15,261 nucleotides of DNA from Clostridia bacterium (GTDB taxonomy: Bacteria; Bacillota; Clostridia; Oscillospirales; CAG-272), in NCBI GenBank assembly GCA_017625275.1, contig JAGALI010000052.1:1-15261 (forward strand), in the 5' to 3' direction. Under the pieces are notes generated by a model. That model saw only the letters and a list, made by a program, of their open reading frames with translations. It did no database searches and was not told the DNA's origin. Below are positions 6,509 to 13,437 of this stretch, piece by piece (the stretch's first letter is position 1; each line of letters starts with the position of its first letter). Both the position numbers and the translations under genes were made by a program.

Positions 6509-6676
6509 ATGGAAAAGATAGGAATTATAAAGGAATTTGACAAGCTTGGAAGGCTGGTGATTCCGAAGGAGTACCGAGAGCGCTTTGGGCTGAGTGGACA
6601 GGTTGAGCTTGTGATTACGAGAGAGGGTGTGCTTATTAAATCCCCAGAATATGAGCTAGTGAAAAGAGCAAAATAA
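6509..6676 (+). CDS. Short AbrB/SpoVT-family DNA-binding protein
   Basis: A 55-residue protein. The sequence MEKIGIIKEFDKLGRLVIPK, followed by EYRERFGLSG and a VELVITREGVLIK strand, is the swapped-hairpin AbrB/MazE/SpoVT DNA-binding domain: the LGRLVIPKEYRERFGL core is its hallmark. It consists of little more than the domain, as in SpoVT N-termini and many small clostridial transition-state-like regulators, and would bind DNA as a dimer or tetramer. Start ATG 6509 has AAGGAG eight bases upstream. It is transcribed divergently from the HTH-RHH pair and closed by its own terminator. It may be an antitoxin-type or a global regulator; no toxin gene adjoins it. Confidence 0.9.
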   Translation: MEKIGIIKEFDKLGRLVIPKEYRERFGLSGQVELVITREGVLIKSPEYELVKRAK

Positions 6677-6705
6677 AAAAACAGCCACACATGTGGCTGT
6701 TTTTG
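6677..6705. terminator. Bidirectional terminator between the AbrB-like gene and the GH109-like gene
   Basis: Stem ACAGCCAC-acat-GTGGCTGT (6681-6700) with T residues on the plus side and seven consecutive T residues when read on the minus strand. It serves the AbrB-like gene (stop at 6676) and the minus-strand oxidoreductase gene (stop at 6735). Confidence 0.9.
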
Positions 6706-6734
6706 CTTATATCAGCTTAGATAGGGGCAAGGGC

Positions 6735-7964
6735 TTACTTATCTGTTACATCGTAGCGAGGACGAGCCTTGTATTCGCCCTTTGTAAAGTCTGGGATAGA
6801 CTGAGGCATGCCACCCTCGGCAATGGATTTTTCAGAAAGAGGAGTAACAACCATCCAAGCGGCAGCGTCGTAAACATCTATAGGCATTTGTCTGCCCTCA
6901 ACAAGACGGGTAGCGAAGTCCACAAGCTCAAAAAAGTCCATTCCACCGTGACCTGCGTCGATTTGCTCCTTTGTGATGGTGCGCCAAAACTCTGGCAAAT
7001 ATTCCTTATATTTTTCAGCGTTATTAAGGTTATGCTTTGCATAATCGTATGGGTCCCAGTATTCGTCTTCACCCTCAACGAAAACGGAGTTGTACGCCTG
7101 CTCATAGATTCCGTTTGTTCCATGAACGATAAATTCACGGCTATATGAGCGAGGTAGGCAGGTATCAAGACGGAGAAGAATTTGCTCCCCATTCTCACAG
7201 GTGATAATGGTGTTTACAATATCGCCCTGAGCGAATTTTGCGCCGATAAGGTCAGGGTTTACATACTCGCCATTTTTTACTCTTTTATCCACATAGTCGC
7301 TCATTCCAAATGCGCCAGACGCCATAGAAACGAGAGAAACCATTCTGTTTCCACGATTTATACCGAGGATTTTTGCAATAGGACCAAGCTCATGAGTTGG
7401 GTAGTTCTCACAATTGCGCTCAAGATAATTGCGAAGACGATAGTGTCTTTTCTCCTTGCCCTCAACAACCTCTTTTCTAAGGTCGTGAGCATAGGAGCCA
7501 GATGCATAAACAATTCTACCAAGCACGCCAGCCTTAGCCATATTTGTCGCCAAAAGCTCGTCCTTGTTATAACAGCAGTTCTCAAGGAACATAAATGGAA
7601 CTCTTGTCCTCTCCCAAGCCTCAACAAGCTCAAAGCAGGACTCAACAGTATAAGCGCCACCAACCTCAAGGGCGATAGCCTTGCCTGCGTTCATAGCATC
7701 TATTGCAATAGGAATATGTAGCTCCCAGTCGCAGGAGATAAGCACAGCCTCAACCTCTGGATTTGCAAGCACCTCGTGATAATTTGTAGTGCCAGCAGGG
7801 GTGTAGCCAAGCTTGTCAAATACCTGCTTTTGACCGTCCTTAACACGGTCCTCATATTTGTCGCAAACCATAATAAACTCATACATATCAGTAAGAAGCA
7901 TGGTTTCCATAAGACCACAGCCACGGCAGCCGTGACCGATAACTCCAATTTTAACTTTTCTCAT
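6735..7964 (-). CDS. Gfo/Idh/MocA-family protein of the GH109 type
   Basis: A 409-residue NAD(P)-dependent protein. The Rossmann domain opens with KIGVIGHGCRG (5-15), GxGxxG-type. The C-terminal part carries signatures of glycoside hydrolase family 109: FLENCCY (126-132), YPTHELGP (188-195), INRGNRM (202-208) and GHGGMDFF (338-345). In characterised GH109 enzymes the Tyr and His of YPTH and the Glu of the MxEN motif contribute to an NAD-dependent oxidation-elimination mechanism that removes alpha-linked GalNAc; those residues are present here. No signal peptide is seen, so an intracellular sugar substrate is likely. Start ATG 7964 follows AAGGAG by five bases; in-frame codons up to 8030 run through the promoter and are rejected. 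It could equally be a plain sugar dehydrogenase or a glycosidase of different specificity. Confidence 0.85.
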   Translation of the reverse strand: MRKVKIGVIGHGCRGCGLMETMLLTDMYEFIMVCDKYEDRVKDGQKQVFDKLGYTPAGTTNYHEVLANPEVEAVLISCDWELHIPIAIDAMNAGKAIALEVGGAYTVESCFELVEAWERTRVPFMFLENCCYNKDELLATNMAKAGVLGRIVYASGSYAHDLRKEVVEGKEKRHYRLRNYLERNCENYPTHELGPIAKILGINRGNRMVSLVSMASGAFGMSDYVDKRVKNGEYVNPDLIGAKFAQGDIVNTIITCENGEQILLRLDTCLPRSYSREFIVHGTNGIYEQAYNSVFVEGEDEYWDPYDYAKHNLNNAEKYKEYLPEFWRTITKEQIDAGHGGMDFFELVDFATRLVEGRQMPIDVYDAAAWMVVTPLSEKSIAEGGMPQSIPDFTKGEYKARPRYDVTDK

Positions 7965-7975
7965 AAGCTCTCCTT

Positions 7976-8013
7976 GTGGGCATAGCCCACGCAATATATT
8001 AGACGAGGTCGTC
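7976..8013 (-). promoter_or_regulatory. Structured 5' leader of the GH109-like gene
   Basis: Two inverted repeats lie in the short untranslated leader. GACGA-GG-TCGTC (8002-8013) lies at about the predicted transcription start. GTGGGC-ATA-GCCCAC (7976-7990) is a perfect GC-rich 6-bp stem that directly abuts the AAGGAG Shine-Dalgarno (7970-7975). The first could be an operator; the second could affect ribosome access. No known riboswitch is recognised. Confidence 0.55.
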
Positions 8014-8020
8014 CAAGGCA

Positions 8021-8049
8021 ATGTTACCATAATAATTATAAAAAATCAA
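8021..8049 (-). promoter_or_regulatory. Promoter of the GH109-like gene
   Basis: On the minus strand TTGATT (8044-8049), 17-base spacer, TAACAT (8021-8026). It is divergent from the lipoprotein promoter, with 27 bases between their -35 elements. Confidence 0.75.
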
Positions 8050-8076
8050 TACCTAAAATGATAAAAATTAAAATAC

Positions 8077-8105
8077 TTGACATTTTTTATGCGTAGTGCT
8101 ACAAT
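8077..8105 (+). promoter_or_regulatory. Promoter of the lipoprotein operon
   Basis: Consensus TTGACA (8077-8082), 17-base spacer, TACAAT (8100-8105). AGGGGG (8133-8138) stands seven bases before the TTG start at 8146. Confidence 0.88.
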
Positions 8106-8145
8106 GTATAATATAATGTATTTAACCTAAGTAGGGGGAAACGCT

Positions 8146-9876
8146 TTGAAAAAGACATTTTTTGTAATAGTGCTTGCGCTTTGTATGCTGATTTTCGCAT
8201 CCTGCGACATCTCAGCACAGCTTGAGTCTATCTCGAATCAAATATATGATATGGCTATAGAAATGGGTGGTCCTTATATGAAGGAGACCACGGAGCTTCC
8301 TTCATCCTCATCATCAAGCGAGGAGTCTAGCACCACTACTACAACCACAACAACCACGACAGAGGAGCCAGAGCCAGAGCCAGAGCCTGAGCCAGACCCT
8401 ATTCCTGTTCGTGAAATTCCTACAATGGATAAGATAATGGGCACAACGCTCAACTTCACGCTTGAGCAGGATAGCCTTACAAATCCAACTCAGCCACTTA
8501 ACCTTCATAACCCATTTACTCTTGCGAGAGTTCAAATTGCTCAAAGTGGCTCTACTGTAGATACAAGCGCAGGAGTTGGACTTACTATCGCGTCAAGTCA
8601 ATATAAAATGAGAACACAGCTAGGCGTAAGGCTTGACCTTTCGCATCTCGTTGAGCTGATTGAGAGAAACGAGCATACCTTTGGTGACTATGTTGATGTT
8701 GCAAGGGTTGCATGTAATTATTACGACACCTACAGAACTAGCTATTTAGGAAATGTAAGAAGCATTGAGCTTGGATATCATCCAGACAAATACCTTCAGG
8801 CAGCCGACTATGCGAATATTATTAGCATTGCATACGATGGTGCTAAGGGTGCAGAGCCAAGCTTTGGTATCTCAAAGCTTGTAGGCTCTGACGAAATAGA
8901 GCCAAAGCTAATCTCTGGCCCACTCTCGGCACCTGATAGCTATTATATGCTAACTGTTCTTGATAAGCTTACCACTATGCGCTCGGAGCAATATGTGGTG
9001 CCACTTAAAACCTTTAGCACAGACTCCTTTATTGAGTCTAGCAAGACTCCTGAGGAAATCTACGGAAACAGCCTAAACGGTCTTGTACAAATGCTTGCAC
9101 TAAGAGATGCATCATATAGCTATCTCGAGATTGCAGTTTCTAACTTTGGATATACAACAAAGGACGAGGAAAGCGTTTATTATGTAACCGAGCAAAGGCA
9201 GGCTGACTACCTTACTCGTACATACCTTATGTTTGCAAAGCTTGGCGTTGATAGCGCATCAATTTGTCAGTATAAGGACAAGGAGGGCTCAGAGTACGAC
9301 GGCTTTGGAGTTTTGAACGAGGACGGCACACCTAAGCTCGCACAATATTACCTTTCAACAATGAATAAGGTTTTGAAGGGTGCAAAATTCTCTGGCGTTG
9401 TTGAAAACGCTGATGGTGCATATATCTTTAGATTTGAGGCAGAGGGAAGGGTTATTTATGCTGTTTGGAATGCAGTGTCTGACGGCTCTACCTTAAGCGG
9501 AGTTCAGCTTGCTGTGCCAAAGGATGCAACTCTTGTTCAGCTTACAAACGAGTATTCAGACGGAATAAAATCCACACTCACGCAAAGCGAGGGCTTTGTG
9601 TCAGTTGACGCAGGCGAAACTCCTGTATTTGTGGTGGTAGATGTACCAGAGAACGAGGAAACCGGAGATGGCGCTGGTGAAGGTGCTGGTGAAGGTGCTG
9701 GTGAAGGCGCTGGTGAAGGTGCTGGTGAAGGTGCTGGCGAAGGTGCTAGCGAAGGTGCTGGAGAAGGAGCTGGCGAAGGTGCCGGAGAAGGCGCTGGTGA
9801 AGGTGCTGGAGAGGGTGCCGGAGAAGGCGCTGGAGAAGGTGCCGGAGAAGGTGCTGGAGAAGGTGCTGGAGAGTAA
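8146..9876 (+). CDS. Surface lipoprotein with a glycoside-hydrolase-like domain and a GAGE-repeat tail
   Basis: A 576-residue protein. A lipoprotein signal ends in FASC (17-20), so lipidation is expected at Cys20. A Ser/Thr-rich linker (53-72) and an (EP)n stretch (74-84) follow, then a domain of about 330 residues that reads like a clan GH-A TIM-barrel glycosidase: SIELGYHPDKYL...ADYANI (206-225), YLEIAVSNFGYTT (326-338), then TEQRQADYLTRTYLMFAKLGVDS and DGFGVLNEDGTPKLAQYYLST (385-405). In active relatives the first motif usually reads ELGNEPD and the second xxTEFGY. Here the two glutamate positions carry His212 and Asn333, so catalysis is probably lost. Residues 415-500 are beta-rich, and 509-576 are seventeen GAGE-type tetrapeptides. 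Start TTG 8146 has AGGGGG seven bases upstream. The barrel assignment is by motif only. It likely binds glycan or acts structurally on the cell surface. Confidence 0.72.
   Translation: MKKTFFVIVLALCMLIFASCDISAQLESISNQIYDMAIEMGGPYMKETTELPSSSSSSEESSTTTTTTTTTTEEPEPEPEPEPDPIPVREIPTMDKIMGTTLNFTLEQDSLTNPTQPLNLHNPFTLARVQIAQSGSTVDTSAGVGLTIASSQYKMRTQLGVRLDLSHLVELIERNEHTFGDYVDVARVACNYYDTYRTSYLGNVRSIELGYHPDKYLQAADYANIISIAYDGAKGAEPSFGISKLVGSDEIEPKLISGPLSAPDSYYMLTVLDKLTTMRSEQYVVPLKTFSTDSFIESSKTPEEIYGNSLNGLVQMLALRDASYSYLEIAVSNFGYTTKDEESVYYVTEQRQADYLTRTYLMFAKLGVDSASICQYKDKEGSEYDGFGVLNEDGTPKLAQYYLSTMNKVLKGAKFSGVVENADGAYIFRFEAEGRVIYAVWNAVSDGSTLSGVQLAVPKDATLVQLTNEYSDGIKSTLTQSEGFVSVDAGETPVFVVVDVPENEETGDGAGEGAGEGAGEGAGEGAGEGAGEGASEGAGEGAGEGAGEGAGEGAGEGAGEGAGEGAGEGAGEGAGE
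9670..9873 (+). repeat. Seventeen tandem 12-bp coding repeats (Gly-Ala-Gly-Glu)
   Basis: Seventeen in-frame units of the GGTGCTGGTGAA type with synonymous third-base variation; the seventh unit encodes GASE instead of GAGE. The tract runs to the stop codon of the lipoprotein. Copy-number changes would keep the frame and alter only tail length. Confidence 0.95.
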
Positions 9877-9904
9877 AGGTTCCTAAGATATAAAGGAGAA
9901 AATT

Positions 9905-10912
9905 ATGGCAAAAAACGAAAAGAAAAAGGGAAGCCTAGCGCTGAGGATTATCTCAGCTGTCTTGTGTCTTATAATAGTTCTTGTGCTTATTGTGGCAATT
10001 GGCTTTTCAATAGGTGAAAATCTTGTATTTATAAAATTCTACATGAACGCTGACAAGGAATTTAAAATTCCTGGTCTTTGGACAGGTAGCGTTCCACAGG
10101 GCTTCGAATACATAGACGATATGGACACCTTTATTTATACAGGCTATCAAAAGGATAAGGTAAGCGCATCTGTTATCTATGTAATGCCTGACGACGGAGA
10201 GGGTGAGCCAAGGTGCATTGAGATGCTAAATAACGACGGCACTCCATATACAGGTCACGCAGGTGGAATTACAATTCACGGCGATATTACATATGTTGCA
10301 ACCTCAAAGGGGGTTGACCTTTTCAGCACCTTTGATATGCTCGACAGTGACAACAAGGTGACAAAAATTGGTAAAATTTCAACAGATATAGATGTAGCCT
10401 TCTGTGAGGTAAACGGAAACAAGCTTTACCTTGGAAACTTCTATCGTGCAGTTGATTATGAAACACCAGAAAGCAATCATATCACCACACCAAGTGGCGA
10501 TAAAAATACAGCTGTAATTTATGAATACGACATTGACCCAGCGCTTGGCGTTCCAAGAGTGACGGAGCCTGTGGCTGTGTATTCAATAGGCAATGCAATT
10601 CAAGGCCTTGCCTTTACAGAGGACGGAAGAATGATACTTTCAAGCTCCTGGGGACTCTCAAAGTCACATATCTATGTGCACAAAAAGCCAGAGGCGTCAG
10701 GACAAAGCTTTGAGCTCAAGGGCAGAAGCATTCCTCTTTATTTCCTTGACAGCTCAACGCTTGAAAAGGATATAATCGCTCCACCAATGGCAGAGGAGCT
10801 TGTATACGAGGATGGCGACATTTATATCATGAATGAGGCGGCATCAATGAAATACCTCTTTGGAAAGCTCACAGGCGCTAAATGGTGCTATGCATACGAG
10901 CTTGAGGACTAA
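9905..10912 (+). CDS. Membrane-anchored extracytoplasmic protein of unknown function, possibly beta-propeller
   Basis: A 335-residue protein. A lysine-rich N-terminus is followed by one hydrophobic helix (about 12-34), so it is a type II membrane protein with the remaining 300 residues outside. That part has repeated strand-turn elements with propeller-like phrases: VPQGFEYIDDMDTFIYTGY, HAGGITIHGDITYVATSKGV, IQGLAFTEDGRMILSSSWGLS and EELVYEDGDIYIMNEAA. No catalytic motif is recognised. It starts 28 bases after the lipoprotein stop with AAGGAG eight bases before its ATG, and a terminator follows, so both are one operon. The pairing suggests a shared cell-surface role. The propeller fold is inferred from strand periodicity and is uncertain. 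Confidence 0.75.
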   Translation: MAKNEKKKGSLALRIISAVLCLIIVLVLIVAIGFSIGENLVFIKFYMNADKEFKIPGLWTGSVPQGFEYIDDMDTFIYTGYQKDKVSASVIYVMPDDGEGEPRCIEMLNNDGTPYTGHAGGITIHGDITYVATSKGVDLFSTFDMLDSDNKVTKIGKISTDIDVAFCEVNGNKLYLGNFYRAVDYETPESNHITTPSGDKNTAVIYEYDIDPALGVPRVTEPVAVYSIGNAIQGLAFTEDGRMILSSSWGLSKSHIYVHKKPEASGQSFELKGRSIPLYFLDSSTLEKDIIAPPMAEELVYEDGDIYIMNEAASMKYLFGKLTGAKWCYAYELED

Positions 10913-10916
10913 CAGA

Positions 10917-10947
10917 TAAAAGCAACGACCAGCGTCGTTGCTTTTTC
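10917..10947 (+). terminator. Intrinsic terminator of the lipoprotein operon
   Basis: Nine-bp perfect stem AGCAACGAC / GTCGTTGCT with loop CAGC (10921-10942), flanked by A and T runs. Its right arm GCGTCGTTGCT also occurs exactly in the repeat element at 15130-15140. Confidence 0.9.
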
Positions 10948-11004
10948 TTTTGTATCATTTATTTATATATTAAATAAAAATTTGTGGCAAAAGAGGAAAA
11001 TCCC

Positions 11005-11033
11005 TTTACAATTGACAAAATGTGTGTTAAAAT
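11005..11033 (+). promoter_or_regulatory. Promoter of the oxaloacetate decarboxylase operon
   Basis: TTTACA (11005-11010), 17-base spacer, TAAAAT (11028-11033). A second weaker alternative, TTGACA at 11013-11018 with TATATG 18 bases later, overlaps it. The leader to the ATG at 11105 is about 65 bases and contains an 8-bp hairpin (11054-11061 with 11073-11080, one G-U pair). No other start-site candidate is seen before the downstream genes. Confidence 0.75.
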
Positions 11034-11104
11034 GATATATGTAAAAAATTGGGCTTGAGGTGATGGATTTTTACCTTAAGCAAATATAAAAAAGGAGTGA
11101 GACA

Positions 11105-11410
11105 ATGGCAAAAATCCTATTATCAACCGGCTCTGAGCTTGCGTTTGTGTGCTTCTTCGGAGTTGCAGTCGTATTCTGTGGACTTGTAATTCTTATCGGT
11201 CTTATCTATCTTATGAATCTTATTTGTGATAGGTTCTTCCCAGATAAGCCAGCTTCAAGCGCACCAAGTGCACCAGCACCCACACCAGCGCCTAGCAAGG
11301 AAATTGCTAACAGGGGAGAGGTTGTTGCAGCTGTTTGCGCAGCAATCGCAGAAAAAGAGGGCACGGATATTTCAGCAATCCGTGTAATATCATTTAAAAA
11401 ATTAAATTAA
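11105..11410 (+). CDS. oadG: Oxaloacetate decarboxylase gamma-type subunit
   Basis: A 101-residue membrane anchor and assembly subunit of the sodium-pumping decarboxylase. One hydrophobic helix (about 12-41) is followed by an Ala/Pro/Ser linker (50-64) and a short cytosolic tail, EIANRGEVVAAVCAAIAEKEGTDISAIRVISFKK. This is the OadG/MmdD layout, in which the helix binds the beta subunit and the tail contacts the carboxyltransferase. Start ATG with AAAGGAGTG nine bases upstream. It is the first gene of the operon, 13 bases before the biotin carrier gene. The gamma and delta subunits of oxaloacetate and methylmalonyl-CoA decarboxylases are hard to tell apart; the OadA-type alpha subunit downstream favours oxaloacetate. 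Confidence 0.82.
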   Translation: MAKILLSTGSELAFVCFFGVAVVFCGLVILIGLIYLMNLICDRFFPDKPASSAPSAPAPTPAPSKEIANRGEVVAAVCAAIAEKEGTDISAIRVISFKKLN

Positions 11411-11423
11411 AAGAGGTATAGAA

Positions 11424-11768
11424 ATGAAAGCTTATAAGGTAACAGTAAACGGTAATGTTTACGAAATCACAATTGAAGTAGTAGATAAGGCAGATATAAA
11501 GGCTACACCAGCTCCTGCAGCAGCACCAGCTCCTGTGGCAAGCGCGCCAGCAGGTGGACAGGCAGTTACTGCTCCAATGCCTGGTACAATTCTTAAGGTA
11601 AATGTAGCAAATGGTCAGGCTGTAAAGAAGGGCGATGTTTTGTTCATTCTTGAGGCTATGAAGATGGAAAATGAAATTATGGCTCCATGCGACGGAACAG
11701 TTGCAGGCGTGAGTGTGTCAGCAGGCGCTTCCGTTGAGGCAGGAACAGCTCTTTGCTCTCTTGCATAA
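11424..11768 (+). CDS. Biotin carboxyl carrier subunit of the decarboxylase
   Basis: A 114-residue biotinyl protein. After a short N-terminal part (KAYKVTVNGNVYEITIEVV), an Ala/Pro linker (27-44) leads to the biotinyl/lipoyl domain (47-114), with the biotinylation motif EAMKMEN at 77-83 and the modified lysine at Lys80. It carries the carboxyl group from the alpha subunit to the membrane beta subunit. In enterobacterial OadA this domain is fused to the C-terminus of alpha; here it is a separate gene, as in methylmalonyl-CoA and many clostridial decarboxylases. GAGG lies seven bases before the ATG. oadB follows after 13 bases. Confidence 0.93.
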   Translation: MKAYKVTVNGNVYEITIEVVDKADIKATPAPAAAPAPVASAPAGGQAVTAPMPGTILKVNVANGQAVKKGDVLFILEAMKMENEIMAPCDGTVAGVSVSAGASVEAGTALCSLA

Positions 11769-11781
11769 TTGGAGGCTTTAA

Positions 11782-13158
11782 ATGGACGGAATTATAGAGT
11801 TCTTGAAGCAAACAGGCGTGTATGGCTTCTTCGGCGATGGTGGCTGGAAGAACCTTGTCATGATAGGCATTGCCTGCGTGCTTTGCTACCTTGCTATTGG
11901 CAGAAAGTTTGAACCGCTTCTTCTTCTCCCAATCGCAATAGGTATGCTTATAACAAATCTTCCCTTTGCAGGGGCTTACCATGAGGAGCTCTTTGCGGCG
12001 GGACATATTCAATGGGATTTGTTCGGAGGAGCAGTAATTACTCCTGAAAAAATCCTACATATTGCAGAGGAATTAAATATTCTTATGCCAGGAACAGAGC
12101 TTCACTACACCGACTACAATCTCCTTGTAGGCTCAGGCGTGGCAGAGGGCTATCCTGTTCTTCAATCACTTATCAACCTTGAGGGCACAAGCATTTCGGT
12201 TGGTCTTATAGATGTTCTTTACCTCGGTGTTAAGCTTGGCGTTTATCCATGTCTTATCTTCATCGGCGTAGGTGCGATGACTGATTTCGGCCCACTTCTT
12301 GCAAATCCAAAGAGCTTGCTTCTCGGCGCAGCAGCACAGGTTGGTATTTTTGCCACCGTTGCAGGCGTTATGGGCGTCAGCGCAATTGGAGAGGCAACTG
12401 GCTGGAAGGACATTATCTTTACTCTCCAGGAGGCTGCGTCTATCGGTATCATCGGTGGTGCTGATGGTCCTACAGCTATTTACACAACCTCACTTCTTGC
12501 ACCACAGCTTCTCGGACCTATTGCAGTTGCTGCTTACTCATACATGGCACTTGTTCCTGTAATTCAGCCACCTATTATGAGGGCTCTTACAACAAAGAAG
12601 GAGCGCGCAATCAGAATGGATGCGCTTCGCCCTGTATCTAAGAAGCAAAAGATTTTGTTCCCAATTCTTGTAACAATCGTCGTTGCTCTTATCGTTCCAA
12701 GTGCAGCTATCCTTGTTGGATGCCTTATGTTCGGTAACCTTCTTAAGGAGTGTGGCGTTTGTGAGCGTCTATCTAAGACCGTTCAAAACGAGCTTATGAA
12801 TATCGTAACAGTATTCCTTGGTGTATCCGTTGGTGCTACTGCAACAGCAGCTACCTTCCTTTCACCAAAGACAATCATCATTATCCTAATGGGCGTTGTT
12901 GCATTCGGCGTAGCTACAGCAAGTGGCGTGCTTATTGCAAAGCTTATGAATGTATTCCTTCCAGAGGGTAAGAAAATCAACCCACTTATCGGAAGTGCAG
13001 GCGTAAGTGCAGTTCCAATGGCAGCAAGAGTATCCCAAAAGGTTGGACAAGAGGAGGACCCAGGAAACTTCCTTCTCATGCACGCTATGGGACCAAATGT
13101 AGCCGGAGTAATTGGCTCGGGAATTGCCGCAGGAGTTCTAATCGCCCTTCTTGGCTAG
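11782..13158 (+). CDS. oadB: Sodium-pump decarboxylase beta subunit
   Basis: A 458-residue polytopic membrane protein that decarboxylates carboxybiotin and exports sodium ions. Family signatures are the tract YLGVKLGVYPCLIFIGVGAMTDFGP (147-171), ANPKSLLLGAAAQ (174-186) and the essential GGADGPTAIY loop (225-234) with Asp228 in the position known to be critical for sodium coupling. A hydrophilic segment of about 75 residues (65-140) between an early helix and YLGVKLG is longer than in the enterobacterial protein, and total length is above the usual 370-435. GGAGG lies six bases before the ATG. The TAG stop at 13156-13158 lies within the first repeat element and is followed in frame by TAA TAA. 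Confidence 0.93.
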   Translation: MDGIIEFLKQTGVYGFFGDGGWKNLVMIGIACVLCYLAIGRKFEPLLLLPIAIGMLITNLPFAGAYHEELFAAGHIQWDLFGGAVITPEKILHIAEELNILMPGTELHYTDYNLLVGSGVAEGYPVLQSLINLEGTSISVGLIDVLYLGVKLGVYPCLIFIGVGAMTDFGPLLANPKSLLLGAAAQVGIFATVAGVMGVSAIGEATGWKDIIFTLQEAASIGIIGGADGPTAIYTTSLLAPQLLGPIAVAAYSYMALVPVIQPPIMRALTTKKERAIRMDALRPVSKKQKILFPILVTIVVALIVPSAAILVGCLMFGNLLKECGVCERLSKTVQNELMNIVTVFLGVSVGATATAATFLSPKTIIIILMGVVAFGVATASGVLIAKLMNVFLPEGKKINPLIGSAGVSAVPMAARVSQKVGQEEDPGNFLLMHAMGPNVAGVIGSGIAAGVLIALLG

Positions 13159-13269
13159 TAATAAGCTACGAATTTCGTCGTTGCTCCTCGTGGCCGACTT
13201 CAGCGTACGCTAAGTACGCTATCACCCTCCCACTGTGGTGCGCCTAGAACTTCTTGCTTCTTCCAAGCC
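13153..13269 (+). repeat. Repeat element copy 1 (117 bp, short form)
   Basis: It begins GGCTAGTAATAAGC and ends GCTTCTTCCAAGCC; the ends are imperfect terminal inverted repeats (11 of 14 positions complementary). The central hairpin AGCGTAC-gctaa-GTACGCT (13202-13220) is perfect. It lacks a 45-bp module found in copy 3, and the gap falls exactly between GTGG direct repeats. The first six bases overlap the last two codons of oadB. Confidence 0.85.
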
Positions 13270-13271
13270 AA

Positions 13272-13435
13272 GGCTAGTAATAAGCTACGAAATACTGCGT
13301 TGTTCATTCGTAGACGACCTCGGAGTACACCATGTACACCATCGTCCGTCTACTCGTGATAGGGGTTCCCCAAAAATTCGCAGAATTTTAGGGGGTTCTC
13401 GTGGTACGCCTTGTCTTTCTTGCTTCTTTCAAGCC
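13272..13435 (+). repeat. Repeat element copy 2 (164 bp, full form)
   Basis: Same ends as copy 1, separated from it by AA. The central hairpin has inner stem GGAGTAC/GTACACC (one mismatch) and an outer stem TAGAC/GTCTA plus GAC/GTC with a bulged C (13311-13352). The second module contains AAAATTC-GCA-GAATTTT (13373-13389), flanked by CCCC and GGGG. Confidence 0.85.
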
Positions 13436-13437
13436 AA

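Noticed and set aside
7182..7721. Plus-strand open frame of 179 codons antisense to the GH109-like gene
   Set aside because: It has no ribosome binding site or promoter and lies wholly opposite a gene with clear family motifs; it is a codon-bias shadow.
7965..8030. N-terminal extension of the GH109-like protein
   Set aside because: The extension covers the predicted promoter -10 and leader, while AAGGAG lies five bases before ATG 7964 and the Rossmann motif begins there.
8274..8544. Minus-strand open frames opposite the Thr/Glu-Pro linker and the N-terminal part of the lipoprotein
   Set aside because: Their low-complexity Val/Gly/Ser composition is the complement of the linker codons; no start signals.
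9641..9886. Alternate-frame product of the GAGE repeat (Val-Leu-Lys-rich)
   Set aside because: It is a frame-shifted reading of the tandem repeat with no ribosome binding site.
13373..13394. Terminator in the repeat hairpin AAAATTC-GCA-GAATTTT
   Set aside because: The T residues are part of the stem and G residues follow, so no free U-run exists; transcription into oadA would be needed as no other promoter is seen.
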